The notes beneath the pieces are model-generated. The model searched no databases, had not been told where the DNA came from, and saw only the letters and a list, made by a program, of their open reading frames with translations. Made by a program: the position numbers and the translations under genes. A stretch of 64,000 bases of DNA from Gammaproteobacteria bacterium (lineage in GTDB: Bacteria > Pseudomonadota > Gammaproteobacteria > Enterobacterales > Alteromonadaceae), in the NCBI GenBank assembly GCA_018222405.1, contig JAAFAI010000012.1, forward strand, positions 62,001-126,000, given 5' to 3'. Positions 26,629 through 34,826 of the stretch are shown one piece after another (position 1 is the first letter of the stretch; the number at the start of each line of letters is the position of its first letter).

Positions 26629-28005
26629 TTATGTCGATGGCAACGGATGAGTCTTTAACCAGGTCAGCGGATCGGCCAGTGCATCGTCGGTTAACCTGAC
26701 ATCCGGCATTACCGGCTGCTTAGCTTTGTTACCCGAGGGGCGCACGATATAACGGCCGGGCGCGAGCATCAGCAAACGGGTATTGGGTAAGTAAAACGGT
26801 GTCAGGTTACCGGTTTGGTTTGCAAAACCACCGGTAGGCTCGCCAATGAGTTTGCCAAGCTGGTTATCCTGAATGGTGGTGGCAAACAAAATAGCCGCAG
26901 AATAACTCATGCGATCGATAACCACCCACACATCCCCCTTAAATTGCAGTGATGGATCTACCGGTTCAATCATGCCATCAGATTCGACGCTCAACTCAAT
27001 TACCTCACCCGGCTCGCCTCGGTAACCAAACCAGCCGTTAGTATCGCTGTTGAGTTTTTCTATAGCCACAGAGCCCTGCGGCACCGGCTTATCGGTAAGA
27101 TACTGAATGATTTGCGCGCCCGCATCCGACTGCCCACCGGTATTGCCGCGAATATCAATGATCAGGGTTTGCGCGTTCTGTTGGCGTATTTGTTCAAAGG
27201 ATGTGTCAACAAAGTCACCATATGCCGCCTGTTCGGTATCCACATCAAACGAGTCAATGCGTAAATAGGCCACCTGCGGTGAGATAAATGTCAGTTCATT
27301 ATCATCCTGCCCGGCGCCCGCCCGCTCCCATTGCTGGTCATTACGCAGAGTTAGCGTAGTGGTTTTGCCGTTATCCTTAAGTGCTAGCTGTATATCGCCT
27401 TTTACGTCAAATACAGCATATAACCAGTAATGAAACAATAGCGACAGCATGCTTTCACGCAGGGCCGGCGACTCACCGTGACTGAGTGGCGTGAGGCGGG
27501 CAATAATCTCGCTGGCTGCATGACCGTTAATGGATATAATTTCACTGCCGGCAGCCAGTGTTTTCTGATCGTCACTGCGCTGATAAGTGCGGGCCAGACG
27601 TATTTTACCGTCCCGCACGGTCACCCCGAATGGAAAGGTTTGAACCCCAGCTTCTTCAGCATAGGTAAATTCGGCCAGCAGTGGAAACAAAATTGAATGG
27701 CCGTCATTAAAATACGGCGTTAGTTGACCGATTACCGCAAATGCCTGCTTTCGGGTCATATTATCTTTAAGCTGAGCGCTGAGACGTTCAACCTGAGCAG
27801 TGAATTGTTCGCTGTCGACATACTGTTCAAAAGCCGGATGACGGCGACTCATGGTAGCCACCAGATAATCCAGATCCTGCTGTAATTGCTGTGCCGTGAA
27901 AGTTTGCCCGGTAAAGGCTTTATTCACATCCGGGTGGATCCACTCTTTCATGCCGCCACAACCCAATAAACTGCATAGCAATATCACTATAAAGCCTGTT
28001 CTCAT
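26629..28005 (-). CDS. S41-family peptidase, lipoprotein
   Basis: 458 residues with a lipoprotein signal (L-L-G-C, Cys16). Residues about 60-180 are the N-terminal domain, followed by a PDZ-like segment (G-S-E-I-I-S-I-N-G). The S41 core carries L-I-I-D-I-R-G-N-T-G-G-Q, then D-R-M-S-Y-S-A-A (catalytic Ser) and L-I-G-E-P-T-G-G. It is a C-terminal-processing-peptidase-like serine hydrolase, presumably facing the periplasm or the surface. Related lipoproteins are widespread in Alteromonadales and rarely characterised. It is monocistronic and divergent from the OmpR-type regulator gene. A second, unrelated-looking S41 protein is encoded near 60 kb. Confidence 0.88.
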   Translation of the reverse strand: MRTGFIVILLCSLLGCGGMKEWIHPDVNKAFTGQTFTAQQLQQDLDYLVATMSRRHPAFEQYVDSEQFTAQVERLSAQLKDNMTRKQAFAVIGQLTPYFNDGHSILFPLLAEFTYAEEAGVQTFPFGVTVRDGKIRLARTYQRSDDQKTLAAGSEIISINGHAASEIIARLTPLSHGESPALRESMLSLLFHYWLYAVFDVKGDIQLALKDNGKTTTLTLRNDQQWERAGAGQDDNELTFISPQVAYLRIDSFDVDTEQAAYGDFVDTSFEQIRQQNAQTLIIDIRGNTGGQSDAGAQIIQYLTDKPVPQGSVAIEKLNSDTNGWFGYRGEPGEVIELSVESDGMIEPVDPSLQFKGDVWVVIDRMSYSAAILFATTIQDNQLGKLIGEPTGGFANQTGNLTPFYLPNTRLLMLAPGRYIVRPSGNKAKQPVMPDVRLTDDALADPLTWLKTHPLPST

Positions 28006-28159
28006 TGCTGATTAATTCCTGTTGTTGAGTAATCCAGCAAACCTTACCAAAGCAAACTTCAAGAAAAGGTCAAGATTGCAAAAACAGTGCGGCAATGACT
28101 TGTTTTAGCGCATCGCCTGTGAGAGTTTTTAAACTATTAAAACCACCACTAACCACCCT

Positions 28160-28846
28160 ATGAAACAGTTTTTGCATATACTGATAGTCGAAGATGATGC
28201 CGTACTGGCGGCGCAACTGGAGCGCTTTTTAACTGACGCCGGCCACATCATCGACGCGGTAAGCACTGGCAGAGATGCCATCAGGCAGGTAGCAGACACT
28301 GAGTACGACGTGGTGATCCTTGATTTATCTTTACCCGACACCGACGGTATTGAGCTATGCGGGCGGATTAAGCAAACGGCTGAGTCGGTACTGCCGGTAT
28401 TAATGCTCACTGCGCGCACCGCGCTGAGCGACAAACTGGCAGGTTTTGCTGCCGGCACCGATGATTACGTTACCAAGCCCTACCAGCCCGACGAAGTTTT
28501 AGTGAGATGTTTGTCACTGGCCAAACGGCGCGATCTGCACCAGGCCAAACAGCTGATAATTGGAGAGATGACCATTGATTTAGTCACCAATACAGTGAGC
28601 CGTCTGCAACAGGAGCTACACCTTTCGGCCACCGATAAGGCAATACTCATAACACTGGCCAAAGCGCATCCCATGCCGCTTGGTCGGCGGCAACTCATCG
28701 AGCGGGTGTGGGGTAATGATATTCACAACAGCGACGTGCTGAAATCGCATATTTATACCATCCGCCAGCAATTGGATAAGCCCTTCGACTTTCCCATGTT
28801 AAAAACCATTCATGGCGTAGGATTTGGCCTGCAGGCGTCGGCATGA
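28160..28846 (+). CDS. OmpR-family response regulator
   Basis: 228 residues: a receiver domain (E-D-D acidic pocket near residue 11, phospho-acceptor in V-V-I-L-D-L-S-L-P, Lys in Y-V-T-K-P-Y) and a C-terminal winged helix (S-A-T-D-K-A-I-L, L-I-E-R-V-W-G, S-H-I-Y-T-I-R-Q-Q-L, G-V-G-F-G-L). The ATG has no recognisable ribosome site upstream (C-rich leader), so translation may be weak or leaderless. Its last codons overlap the kinase start by 4 nt. No dedicated target gene is obvious in the neighbourhood. Confidence 0.9.
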   Translation: MKQFLHILIVEDDAVLAAQLERFLTDAGHIIDAVSTGRDAIRQVADTEYDVVILDLSLPDTDGIELCGRIKQTAESVLPVLMLTARTALSDKLAGFAAGTDDYVTKPYQPDEVLVRCLSLAKRRDLHQAKQLIIGEMTIDLVTNTVSRLQQELHLSATDKAILITLAKAHPMPLGRRQLIERVWGNDIHNSDVLKSHIYTIRQQLDKPFDFPMLKTIHGVGFGLQASA

Positions 28847-30105
28847 AACAGATTGGCCAACAAATAAAACGGCTATTTTTGCTTTATACGCTGCTGCTGT
28901 TGTGTATTTTTGCAGGATTCACCCAATTGTACGGCTACCTGATCGAAGACAATGTCATTAACCAGCAGATAAGAAGCGAGGCGCGTTATCTGGAACAGCA
29001 GTATCAGGCTACTGGTGCGCTGCCCCGGCCCCGCTACCCATGGATGAAAATCGTTAACAGTTGGCAACAACTGCCACCATCCGTTCAGCAGTTGCATAGC
29101 AAGGAGCCGGAACGGATTGAGTTTATTACCGAGGCTGGCAACATTCACATTGTAACGCTGCAACTTAGCGAACAGAGAGCCCTGTTGTATGCCGAAGTGG
29201 ATGCTTTTACGGTAACCAATAAAGTCTGGCCGCTGAATGTGGCGGGGGTCGCCTTTCTGGGCACACTGATTTTTGCCCTGTGTTCCTGGCTTCTGATGCG
29301 CCGTGTTGAGAAAATCGTCGCGCCACTTAACCGCTTACGTCAACGGGTGGAAAGCGATACCCCTCAGTTGTTATTTCCGGCCGGGTTTACCGCCAGCCTG
29401 CCGGATAACGAAGTGGGCTTTTTAGCCCGCGCCATCGAAAAACAGTGGCACAATCTCACCCACCTGCTTGAACGCGAAACCCAGTTTACCCGGGATATCA
29501 GCCATGAATTGAGAACGCCGATCAGCATATTGCAAAATACGCTTAATCAAACCGCCCCGTTATCACAGGACGAAGAAATACAAGCTCGTAACCAATTAAA
29601 TAGACTCACCCAAACGCTGGATGTACTCACCGCCCTGGCCCGGGAAGAGAGCCGGCAAATGCGCCCGCTTAATGTGCTGAGTGTGTTAGAGGATGTCACC
29701 ATGACACTATCACTAAGCGGATTGCGGCCCGACTTTCAGTTGAACATTGAGGTGCCCGATAATTACCAGGTCGTCGCTAATGAGACCCTGCTTTACCTGC
29801 TGTTTCGCAATCTGATTGAAAATGCCCACTATCATGGCAGTGATAACACGCTGACGATTTCACTTGAGCATAAATCACTCAGATTCAGTAATCAAATCAG
29901 TAATACCTCAGTGACTCCTCCGCTAGCCGAACCAGATAGCGCGGCAGCTCCTCTGGGTATTGGTCAGGGCCTGTTTCTGGCGCGGCGTATTGTTGAATTT
30001 CATCAGGGTGAGCTAACCGTGACCACTTCTCCCGGCGATAGCGACAATGACTTCAGCGTTTATATCTCATTGCCACCACTTCCTAATCCGCAAGCGCATA
30101 GCTAA
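28843..30105 (+). CDS. Membrane sensor histidine kinase, partner of the OmpR-type regulator
   Basis: 420 residues. Two membrane helices (about 10-30 and 128-148) flank a roughly 95-residue periplasmic sensor. A HAMP-like linker follows, then HisKA with D-I-S-H-E-L-R-T-P-I-S-I (phospho-His near 220) and an ATPase domain with N-L-I-E-N-A-H-Y-H (N-box) and G-I-G-Q-G-L-F-L-A (G-box). All catalytic boxes are intact. The periplasmic part has no family I recognise. The gene is coupled to the regulator by a 4-nt ATGA overlap. Confidence 0.9.
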   Translation: MKQIGQQIKRLFLLYTLLLLCIFAGFTQLYGYLIEDNVINQQIRSEARYLEQQYQATGALPRPRYPWMKIVNSWQQLPPSVQQLHSKEPERIEFITEAGNIHIVTLQLSEQRALLYAEVDAFTVTNKVWPLNVAGVAFLGTLIFALCSWLLMRRVEKIVAPLNRLRQRVESDTPQLLFPAGFTASLPDNEVGFLARAIEKQWHNLTHLLERETQFTRDISHELRTPISILQNTLNQTAPLSQDEEIQARNQLNRLTQTLDVLTALAREESRQMRPLNVLSVLEDVTMTLSLSGLRPDFQLNIEVPDNYQVVANETLLYLLFRNLIENAHYHGSDNTLTISLEHKSLRFSNQISNTSVTPPLAEPDSAAAPLGIGQGLFLARRIVEFHQGELTVTTSPGDSDNDFSVYISLPPLPNPQAHS

Positions 30106-30239
30106 CCCGCTCGCTGACTTCGCTTAAATTAACGACAGAGCTCCTTTTCATAGCGCAGCAAGCCGGTAAGATGAGGAACTATGGTTTATCGGCCTGCTGG
30201 CATTATGCCAACAGGTTACAACAGATAAGGATTGGTTGT

Positions 30240-31019
30240 ATGGATTTAGGACTTAAAGGTAAGCAGGCTATCGTGTGTGCCTCAAGCCGCGGTTTGGGCC
30301 GGGCTTGTGCTCAGGCACTGGCAGAGGCCGGAGTGAATCTGGTGATCAACGGGTTAAACGCGGAACGGTTGGCTCAGGTAGCCGAAGAAATTGCGATCGC
30401 CACCGGGGTGACGGTTACGCCAGTTGCCTGTGACGTGAGTACCGCAGAAGGTCAGGCAAAACTTTTAGCAGCCTGCCCCGCACCCGATATTCTGGTTAAT
30501 AACAACGGCGGACCGCCACTAAAAGACTTCCGTGAACTGGACAATGACGCCATGGTGGACGGCATCAATATGAACATGCTAACACCGATTAACCTGGTGC
30601 AGCAGGTGCTGGATGGTATGGTGGAACGTGGCTTTGGCCGCATCATTAACATTACCTCGATGACGGTTAAAATGCCGGTAGCCGGACTGGATCTCTCAAG
30701 CGGTGCCCGCGCTGGCCTGACAGCCTTTTTAGCCGGGATCGCCCGCACCGTGGCCGACAAAAACGTTACCATCAACAACATTTTACCGGGTTACTTTGCT
30801 ACCGACCGATTAGACGGCGTGTTAAATGCGGGCATGGCCCGAACGGGTAACGACAAAGAAACGGTCGCTAAAGACCTGGCCGCAAAAGTACCGGCCAACC
30901 GTTTTGGCGATCCGAAAGAGTTTGGTAATACCTGCGCCTTTCTGGCCAGCCAGTATGGCGGCTATATCACCGGGCAAAATATCCTGCTTGATGGTGGGTT
31001 AAATCCCAGCGCTTTTTAA
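30240..31019 (+). CDS. Short-chain dehydrogenase/reductase-like protein with altered active site
   Basis: 259 residues with a Rossmann fold: C-A-S-S-R-G-L-G-R-A (replaces T-G-x3-G-x-G), D-I-L-V-N-N-N-G-G-P-P, N-I-T-S-M-T and a C-terminal I-L-L-D-G-G. The usual catalytic Y-x3-K is missing: the segment after the conserved Ser reads L-D-L-S-S-G-A-R-A-G-L, with Ser and Arg in those positions. I recall a beta-ketoacyl-ACP-reductase-like SDR subgroup that lacks the standard tetrad, and this fits it; its chemistry is uncertain. ATG 30240 is used (AAGGA upstream) although the frame is open 23 codons earlier. Confidence 0.85.
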   Translation: MDLGLKGKQAIVCASSRGLGRACAQALAEAGVNLVINGLNAERLAQVAEEIAIATGVTVTPVACDVSTAEGQAKLLAACPAPDILVNNNGGPPLKDFRELDNDAMVDGINMNMLTPINLVQQVLDGMVERGFGRIINITSMTVKMPVAGLDLSSGARAGLTAFLAGIARTVADKNVTINNILPGYFATDRLDGVLNAGMARTGNDKETVAKDLAAKVPANRFGDPKEFGNTCAFLASQYGGYITGQNILLDGGLNPSAF

Positions 31020-31031
31020 CTTTGAATGTGT

Positions 31032-31071
31032 AACTGACCCGGTTAGCCGTTATGGTAAACCGGGCCAGTCA
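31032..31071. other. Imperfect inverted repeat between convergent genes
   Basis: ACTGACCCGGTT pairs with AACCGGGCCAGT with one mismatch around a loop of about 14 nt, 13 nt after the SDR stop. No strong T run on either side; possibly a weak or Rho-assisted terminator. Confidence 0.45.
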
Positions 31072-31124
31072 CAACCTTGCCATGTTGATCAATCAACAGA
31101 TAATTAGGGACGCTTTACGGGTTA

Positions 31125-32600
31125 TTATGGTCGCTTTATCTGAAAAGGTCGTTGCGAAAACTGCGCTGGCGTGAGCGTTACTTCAAGGGGCTTTTCTTCG
31201 CCCATAAACGTCACTTTTAGCGTAACCGGTGCCAACTCTGGCGCCGCAAAATAAACCGGCCGGGCACTCTGCGCATTGTAACCACCACCTGTAGAAACCA
31301 TTCGGGTACCGAGGATCTCACCCGCCTGATTGTAGAAGCGAACTTCAGCACCGGCCTGGGTATAGTGGCCTTTACTGTCAGTGACCAGAATCGACAACAT
31401 TCTCGCTTTTGCATCGTCATCCAGATGATTCTGGAAAACAAAATGACCACCAGTATCTCCGTAGCCGTCGGTAACGGAGAGATCTAATGCACCATCATTG
31501 TTATAGTCGATCCACTCAACACCATGATCACCAGCAGTGACCAGTTCAGGGAAACGTTCGTCAATCTCAAAGCCTTTGCCGGTGTTATGATACAACTTGC
31601 CGTAAGGCTCAGATACGCCATCAACCTTGTGGTAGCCTACCGCGATTAAATCTAACAATCCGTCATTGTCATAATCGCCCCAGGCCGCGGCCACAGTATG
31701 ATCCGGGTCCTGAACTCCTAATGTTTTGCCGACTTCGGTGAAACTGCCATCACCATTATTTTGGTATAGCAGGTTTAATCCGTAGGTCGCCACGTACAAA
31801 TCCAGATGCCCATCATTATTGAAGTCACCCACGGCACACCCCACGCCACCTTCGACGCGGGAGCGGCCACTTTGGTCCATACCCAGTTCTTTGGCTATAT
31901 CAGTGAATATTCCTTCATCATTTCTGGCCACTGCATCGGTCTGACCGTTTTGATTAGCCAGAAACAAATCCAGGTCGCCATCGCTGTCGATATCAAACCA
32001 GCATGCGCCTACTGTCCAGCGCACGTCATAAATCTTTGATTCGGATCCAGCCGGGATAAACTTACCGTCCTGGTTATAAAACAGAGCATTTGCACCGGCA
32101 CGGTCAGCAGCATACACATCTAACTGACCGTCGTTATTTACGTCAACCCAGTTGGTTTGCCGACTAATGCGACCGTAATTGGCCAGGCCTGTCTCCACGC
32201 CAACTTCTTTGAAGCCCTTACCCTGTTCGTTATGCCAGACATAAGAACGGCTGGCAAAGGGATATTCATTAGAGCCGCCGATAATATCCAGGTAGCCATC
32301 ATTGTCATAATCGCCCCAGGACACGCCGCGAATTTGATCACCAGAAACAGGCAACCCAAGTTCAGCGCCAACGCTAACGAACATTCCGTTGTCGTTGCGA
32401 TATAATCTGACTTCTCCGCCTTTAATTGAAATCAGGTAATCCAGGTCACCGTCGTTATCATAGTCTCCCCAGGCCTGGGATACCGAGCCTTTCTGGGCAA
32501 ACGTTTCGGTTTGTACCGAGCTAAAACTCTGTGTTGTCGCCGCCTGCGCACAGGCAGCGAATGAGGTCACAACACAGAGACTAATTATTGTCTTTTTCAT
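31125..32600 (-). CDS. Secreted FG-GAP/VCBS-repeat protein with C-terminal UnbV (ASPIC) domain
   Basis: 491 residues with a signal peptide (cleavage near C-A-Q-A-A). It contains seven FG-GAP/VCBS blades, each with a calcium-type D-x-D/N-x-D-G loop (D-Y-D-N-D-G-D-L-D, D-V-N-N-D-G-Q-L-D, D-I-D-S-D-G-D-L-D, and so on), predicting a beta propeller. The last 100 residues (G-A-E-V-R-F-Y, S-T-G-G-G-Y-N-A-Q-S) match the ASPIC/UnbV domain of CRTAC1-like proteins. Usually a secreted or surface binding protein. It is the last gene of the sigma/FecR/receptor/acylase cluster (9-nt gap to the acylase gene), so it probably works on the same ligand. Confidence 0.85.
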   Translation of the reverse strand: MKKTIISLCVVTSFAACAQAATTQSFSSVQTETFAQKGSVSQAWGDYDNDGDLDYLISIKGGEVRLYRNDNGMFVSVGAELGLPVSGDQIRGVSWGDYDNDGYLDIIGGSNEYPFASRSYVWHNEQGKGFKEVGVETGLANYGRISRQTNWVDVNNDGQLDVYAADRAGANALFYNQDGKFIPAGSESKIYDVRWTVGACWFDIDSDGDLDLFLANQNGQTDAVARNDEGIFTDIAKELGMDQSGRSRVEGGVGCAVGDFNNDGHLDLYVATYGLNLLYQNNGDGSFTEVGKTLGVQDPDHTVAAAWGDYDNDGLLDLIAVGYHKVDGVSEPYGKLYHNTGKGFEIDERFPELVTAGDHGVEWIDYNNDGALDLSVTDGYGDTGGHFVFQNHLDDDAKARMLSILVTDSKGHYTQAGAEVRFYNQAGEILGTRMVSTGGGYNAQSARPVYFAAPELAPVTLKVTFMGEEKPLEVTLTPAQFSQRPFQIKRP

Positions 32601-32609
32601 GTGTTGTTC

Positions 32610-34757
32610 CTATGGTTGTGTTATCACTTCTTTTGATTCAGCGTTCGCTTCAATCTCGTCACGTTGCAGCCATAACGTCCGATACTCATCGTTATGCAAA
32701 AATTGCAATTGATCGGAATAATGCTGCGACCCTTTCTGTCGTGAATTACCGTACGCCATCATCCCTTTCGCTTTAATTGGCGTAGAGAATTCAACCATAG
32801 AAACCCAAGTCTCACCGTGAAATGGCTCGCGAATTCCGTCACCATCCGGATCCATCCAGGTGATAACATTGAACGCGCCCAAATTACCGAAACCACCGTG
32901 ACCGGGTAAATTAACGTCTTCAATAATGAAACGGTTAATGTCGCCAAAGCGCGGATCAATCCTGCCGTATTTTTCTTTGGTTTTCGCAATAGCTACCCGT
33001 AACATTTCAACGGCTTCCGCAGCGTCGTTCAGACCAACTGGTGTAGTGATTGGCGCATCCAGAGACCAGGGCGTTTTATAATTATTTTTGCCAAGAAAAC
33101 GTGGTGGCGGACCAGAAAATTCAGTAGCAAAAGCTTCAAACAGCATACCTGCCCGATTGTCTTCAGCGAATGTGCGATCCCACTCAGAGAGCAGTTTAAC
33201 CGCAGCCTGCATATCAGGATCTTCATCATCAGCGGCAGCAGCCAGCAACTCATCCAGCATACGATCAGCCATCAGCGCATAGGTAGACGTTTTGATTTCC
33301 TCAAAATCATCAAAGCTTAATTTGTCGCGTTCCACCATCATTTTTACTGCCTGTTGAGCTCGGAACGACATAGGCCCCTTAATCGCAACATAATCAGGAA
33401 AGTCTTCTGGTTTATACACTGGTGGGTAGGTAGCAACCCAAGGTGGATCATTAGCATTTTGTACAAATCCACTGGGCGGATTAATAACTTTGGGTAACTC
33501 GTCATAGCTGTGGATGTCACTCCACAGGTATTCAGACGTATCGCCCGGTACAAGTCCTTTCCAGAACGCCATATCGCCCGAATCACGCTTAGGCAAAATA
33601 CCGTTATCAAGGTATTCGATGTTACCGGCCTTATCTGCATAAGTGATATTAAAGGTCGGTATTTGCAGTCGCTTCATAATGGTCTGAAACTCTTCAAAGT
33701 CCTTGGCCTGAAGCATATCAAAGTACTGTTGCAGCATGCCCGGACGGTCCAGACCCGCTACGCGCAGGGCGATAACCTCGCCATCCTCACGTTCAAATAC
33801 AGCACCGTGCACGGTCTTTCTTACCAACAATGATTTTTCGACGGTGCTGCCATCGTCCTGCAGTACCTTATAAGATTTAGTCTGCGACTCGAAATCTCGT
33901 ACTTCGCCGTCAAACACATAACCATCATCTTTTAGCGTCAGGTGATAAGACGTTGCGCCCAACATGCCGTTAACGGTATTGGATATCCCCATATTCTGAT
34001 TAAACGCAAAGCGAATCACGGGTAAACCCACTTGTGTTGCACCGTACATTTCAAAATCCGGCCCAATCAAATGTGCTTCATAATAGGTAAAGAATCCGGT
34101 TACCCAGGGTAAATGAGGGTTCTGCAACAACAATGTATGACCACTTTTGGATTTTTGTGGCATGACAGCATAGGTATTGGATCCAGATTTCACCGGTGGC
34201 GCCGCATTGCCAATCACTCGTCGCGGGTTCGCCACATAAATAAAATTCATCAGGCGATGCGCGTGGGTAACCACATCTACCCCCGTTACCGGCAGTACTT
34301 TTAGCACCTCCGGATCAATAGTGTCACCATGCTTTGTGGCATAGTCATTAATTCCCTGAGCAAAAGCATCCAGATTTTGTTTAAAGGCATCGGATTGTTG
34401 GTCATACCATAGCTTACCTCGCTCAGGTACGTCATTGCCGAGTAACCATTTGTCGGTATCTTCATATTCTGCACCCCAGTACTCAGCACCGCGGGCTCGG
34501 GCCTGGCCATATAATCGCAGCACAACATCGCCCTGGCTTTTGGCCTGGGACCAGCCAAAACCATAGAAAACATCAGCAGCATCATCCCCATAAATATGGG
34601 GCACACCAAATTTATCCCAGATTATCTCTGTTCCGGTAGCTCGTTGCGCTGTCTCGGTAGTCTGAGGCTCAACAGAACCTGTAGACGACGAGTCACAGCC
34701 AACTAAAAACAGACTCAGCAAACTGCCGAGTAATACTAGCTTTCTTATGTGGGTCAT
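32610..34757 (-). CDS. Penicillin-acylase-family Ntn hydrolase, lipoprotein
   Basis: 715 residues. A lipoprotein signal ends at L-V-G-C (Cys21). The alpha part has [10 protein letters not shown] and F-G-W-S-Q-A. After a spacer of 15-20 residues ending P-P-V-K-S-G comes S193-N-T-Y-A-V, the autocatalytic cleavage site that exposes the nucleophilic Ser. The beta part starts with [11 protein letters not shown] and later holds N-T-V-N-G. This is the full penicillin amidase/AHL acylase layout; such enzymes cleave amides of side-chain acids, acyl-homoserine lactones or siderophore precursors. It lies 69 nt downstream of an STN-type TonB receptor, so its substrate may be that receptor's ligand. Confidence 0.9.
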   Translation of the reverse strand: MTHIRKLVLLGSLLSLFLVGCDSSSTGSVEPQTTETAQRATGTEIIWDKFGVPHIYGDDAADVFYGFGWSQAKSQGDVVLRLYGQARARGAEYWGAEYEDTDKWLLGNDVPERGKLWYDQQSDAFKQNLDAFAQGINDYATKHGDTIDPEVLKVLPVTGVDVVTHAHRLMNFIYVANPRRVIGNAAPPVKSGSNTYAVMPQKSKSGHTLLLQNPHLPWVTGFFTYYEAHLIGPDFEMYGATQVGLPVIRFAFNQNMGISNTVNGMLGATSYHLTLKDDGYVFDGEVRDFESQTKSYKVLQDDGSTVEKSLLVRKTVHGAVFEREDGEVIALRVAGLDRPGMLQQYFDMLQAKDFEEFQTIMKRLQIPTFNITYADKAGNIEYLDNGILPKRDSGDMAFWKGLVPGDTSEYLWSDIHSYDELPKVINPPSGFVQNANDPPWVATYPPVYKPEDFPDYVAIKGPMSFRAQQAVKMMVERDKLSFDDFEEIKTSTYALMADRMLDELLAAAADDEDPDMQAAVKLLSEWDRTFAEDNRAGMLFEAFATEFSGPPPRFLGKNNYKTPWSLDAPITTPVGLNDAAEAVEMLRVAIAKTKEKYGRIDPRFGDINRFIIEDVNLPGHGGFGNLGAFNVITWMDPDGDGIREPFHGETWVSMVEFSTPIKAKGMMAYGNSRQKGSQHYSDQLQFLHNDEYRTLWLQRDEIEANAESKEVITQP

Positions 34758-34826
34758 AATCGAATTCTTTGTTATTGAGAAGGAGAAAAGCGGAACCTCA
34801 AGGCCCCGCTGACGAAGCTCATTCGG

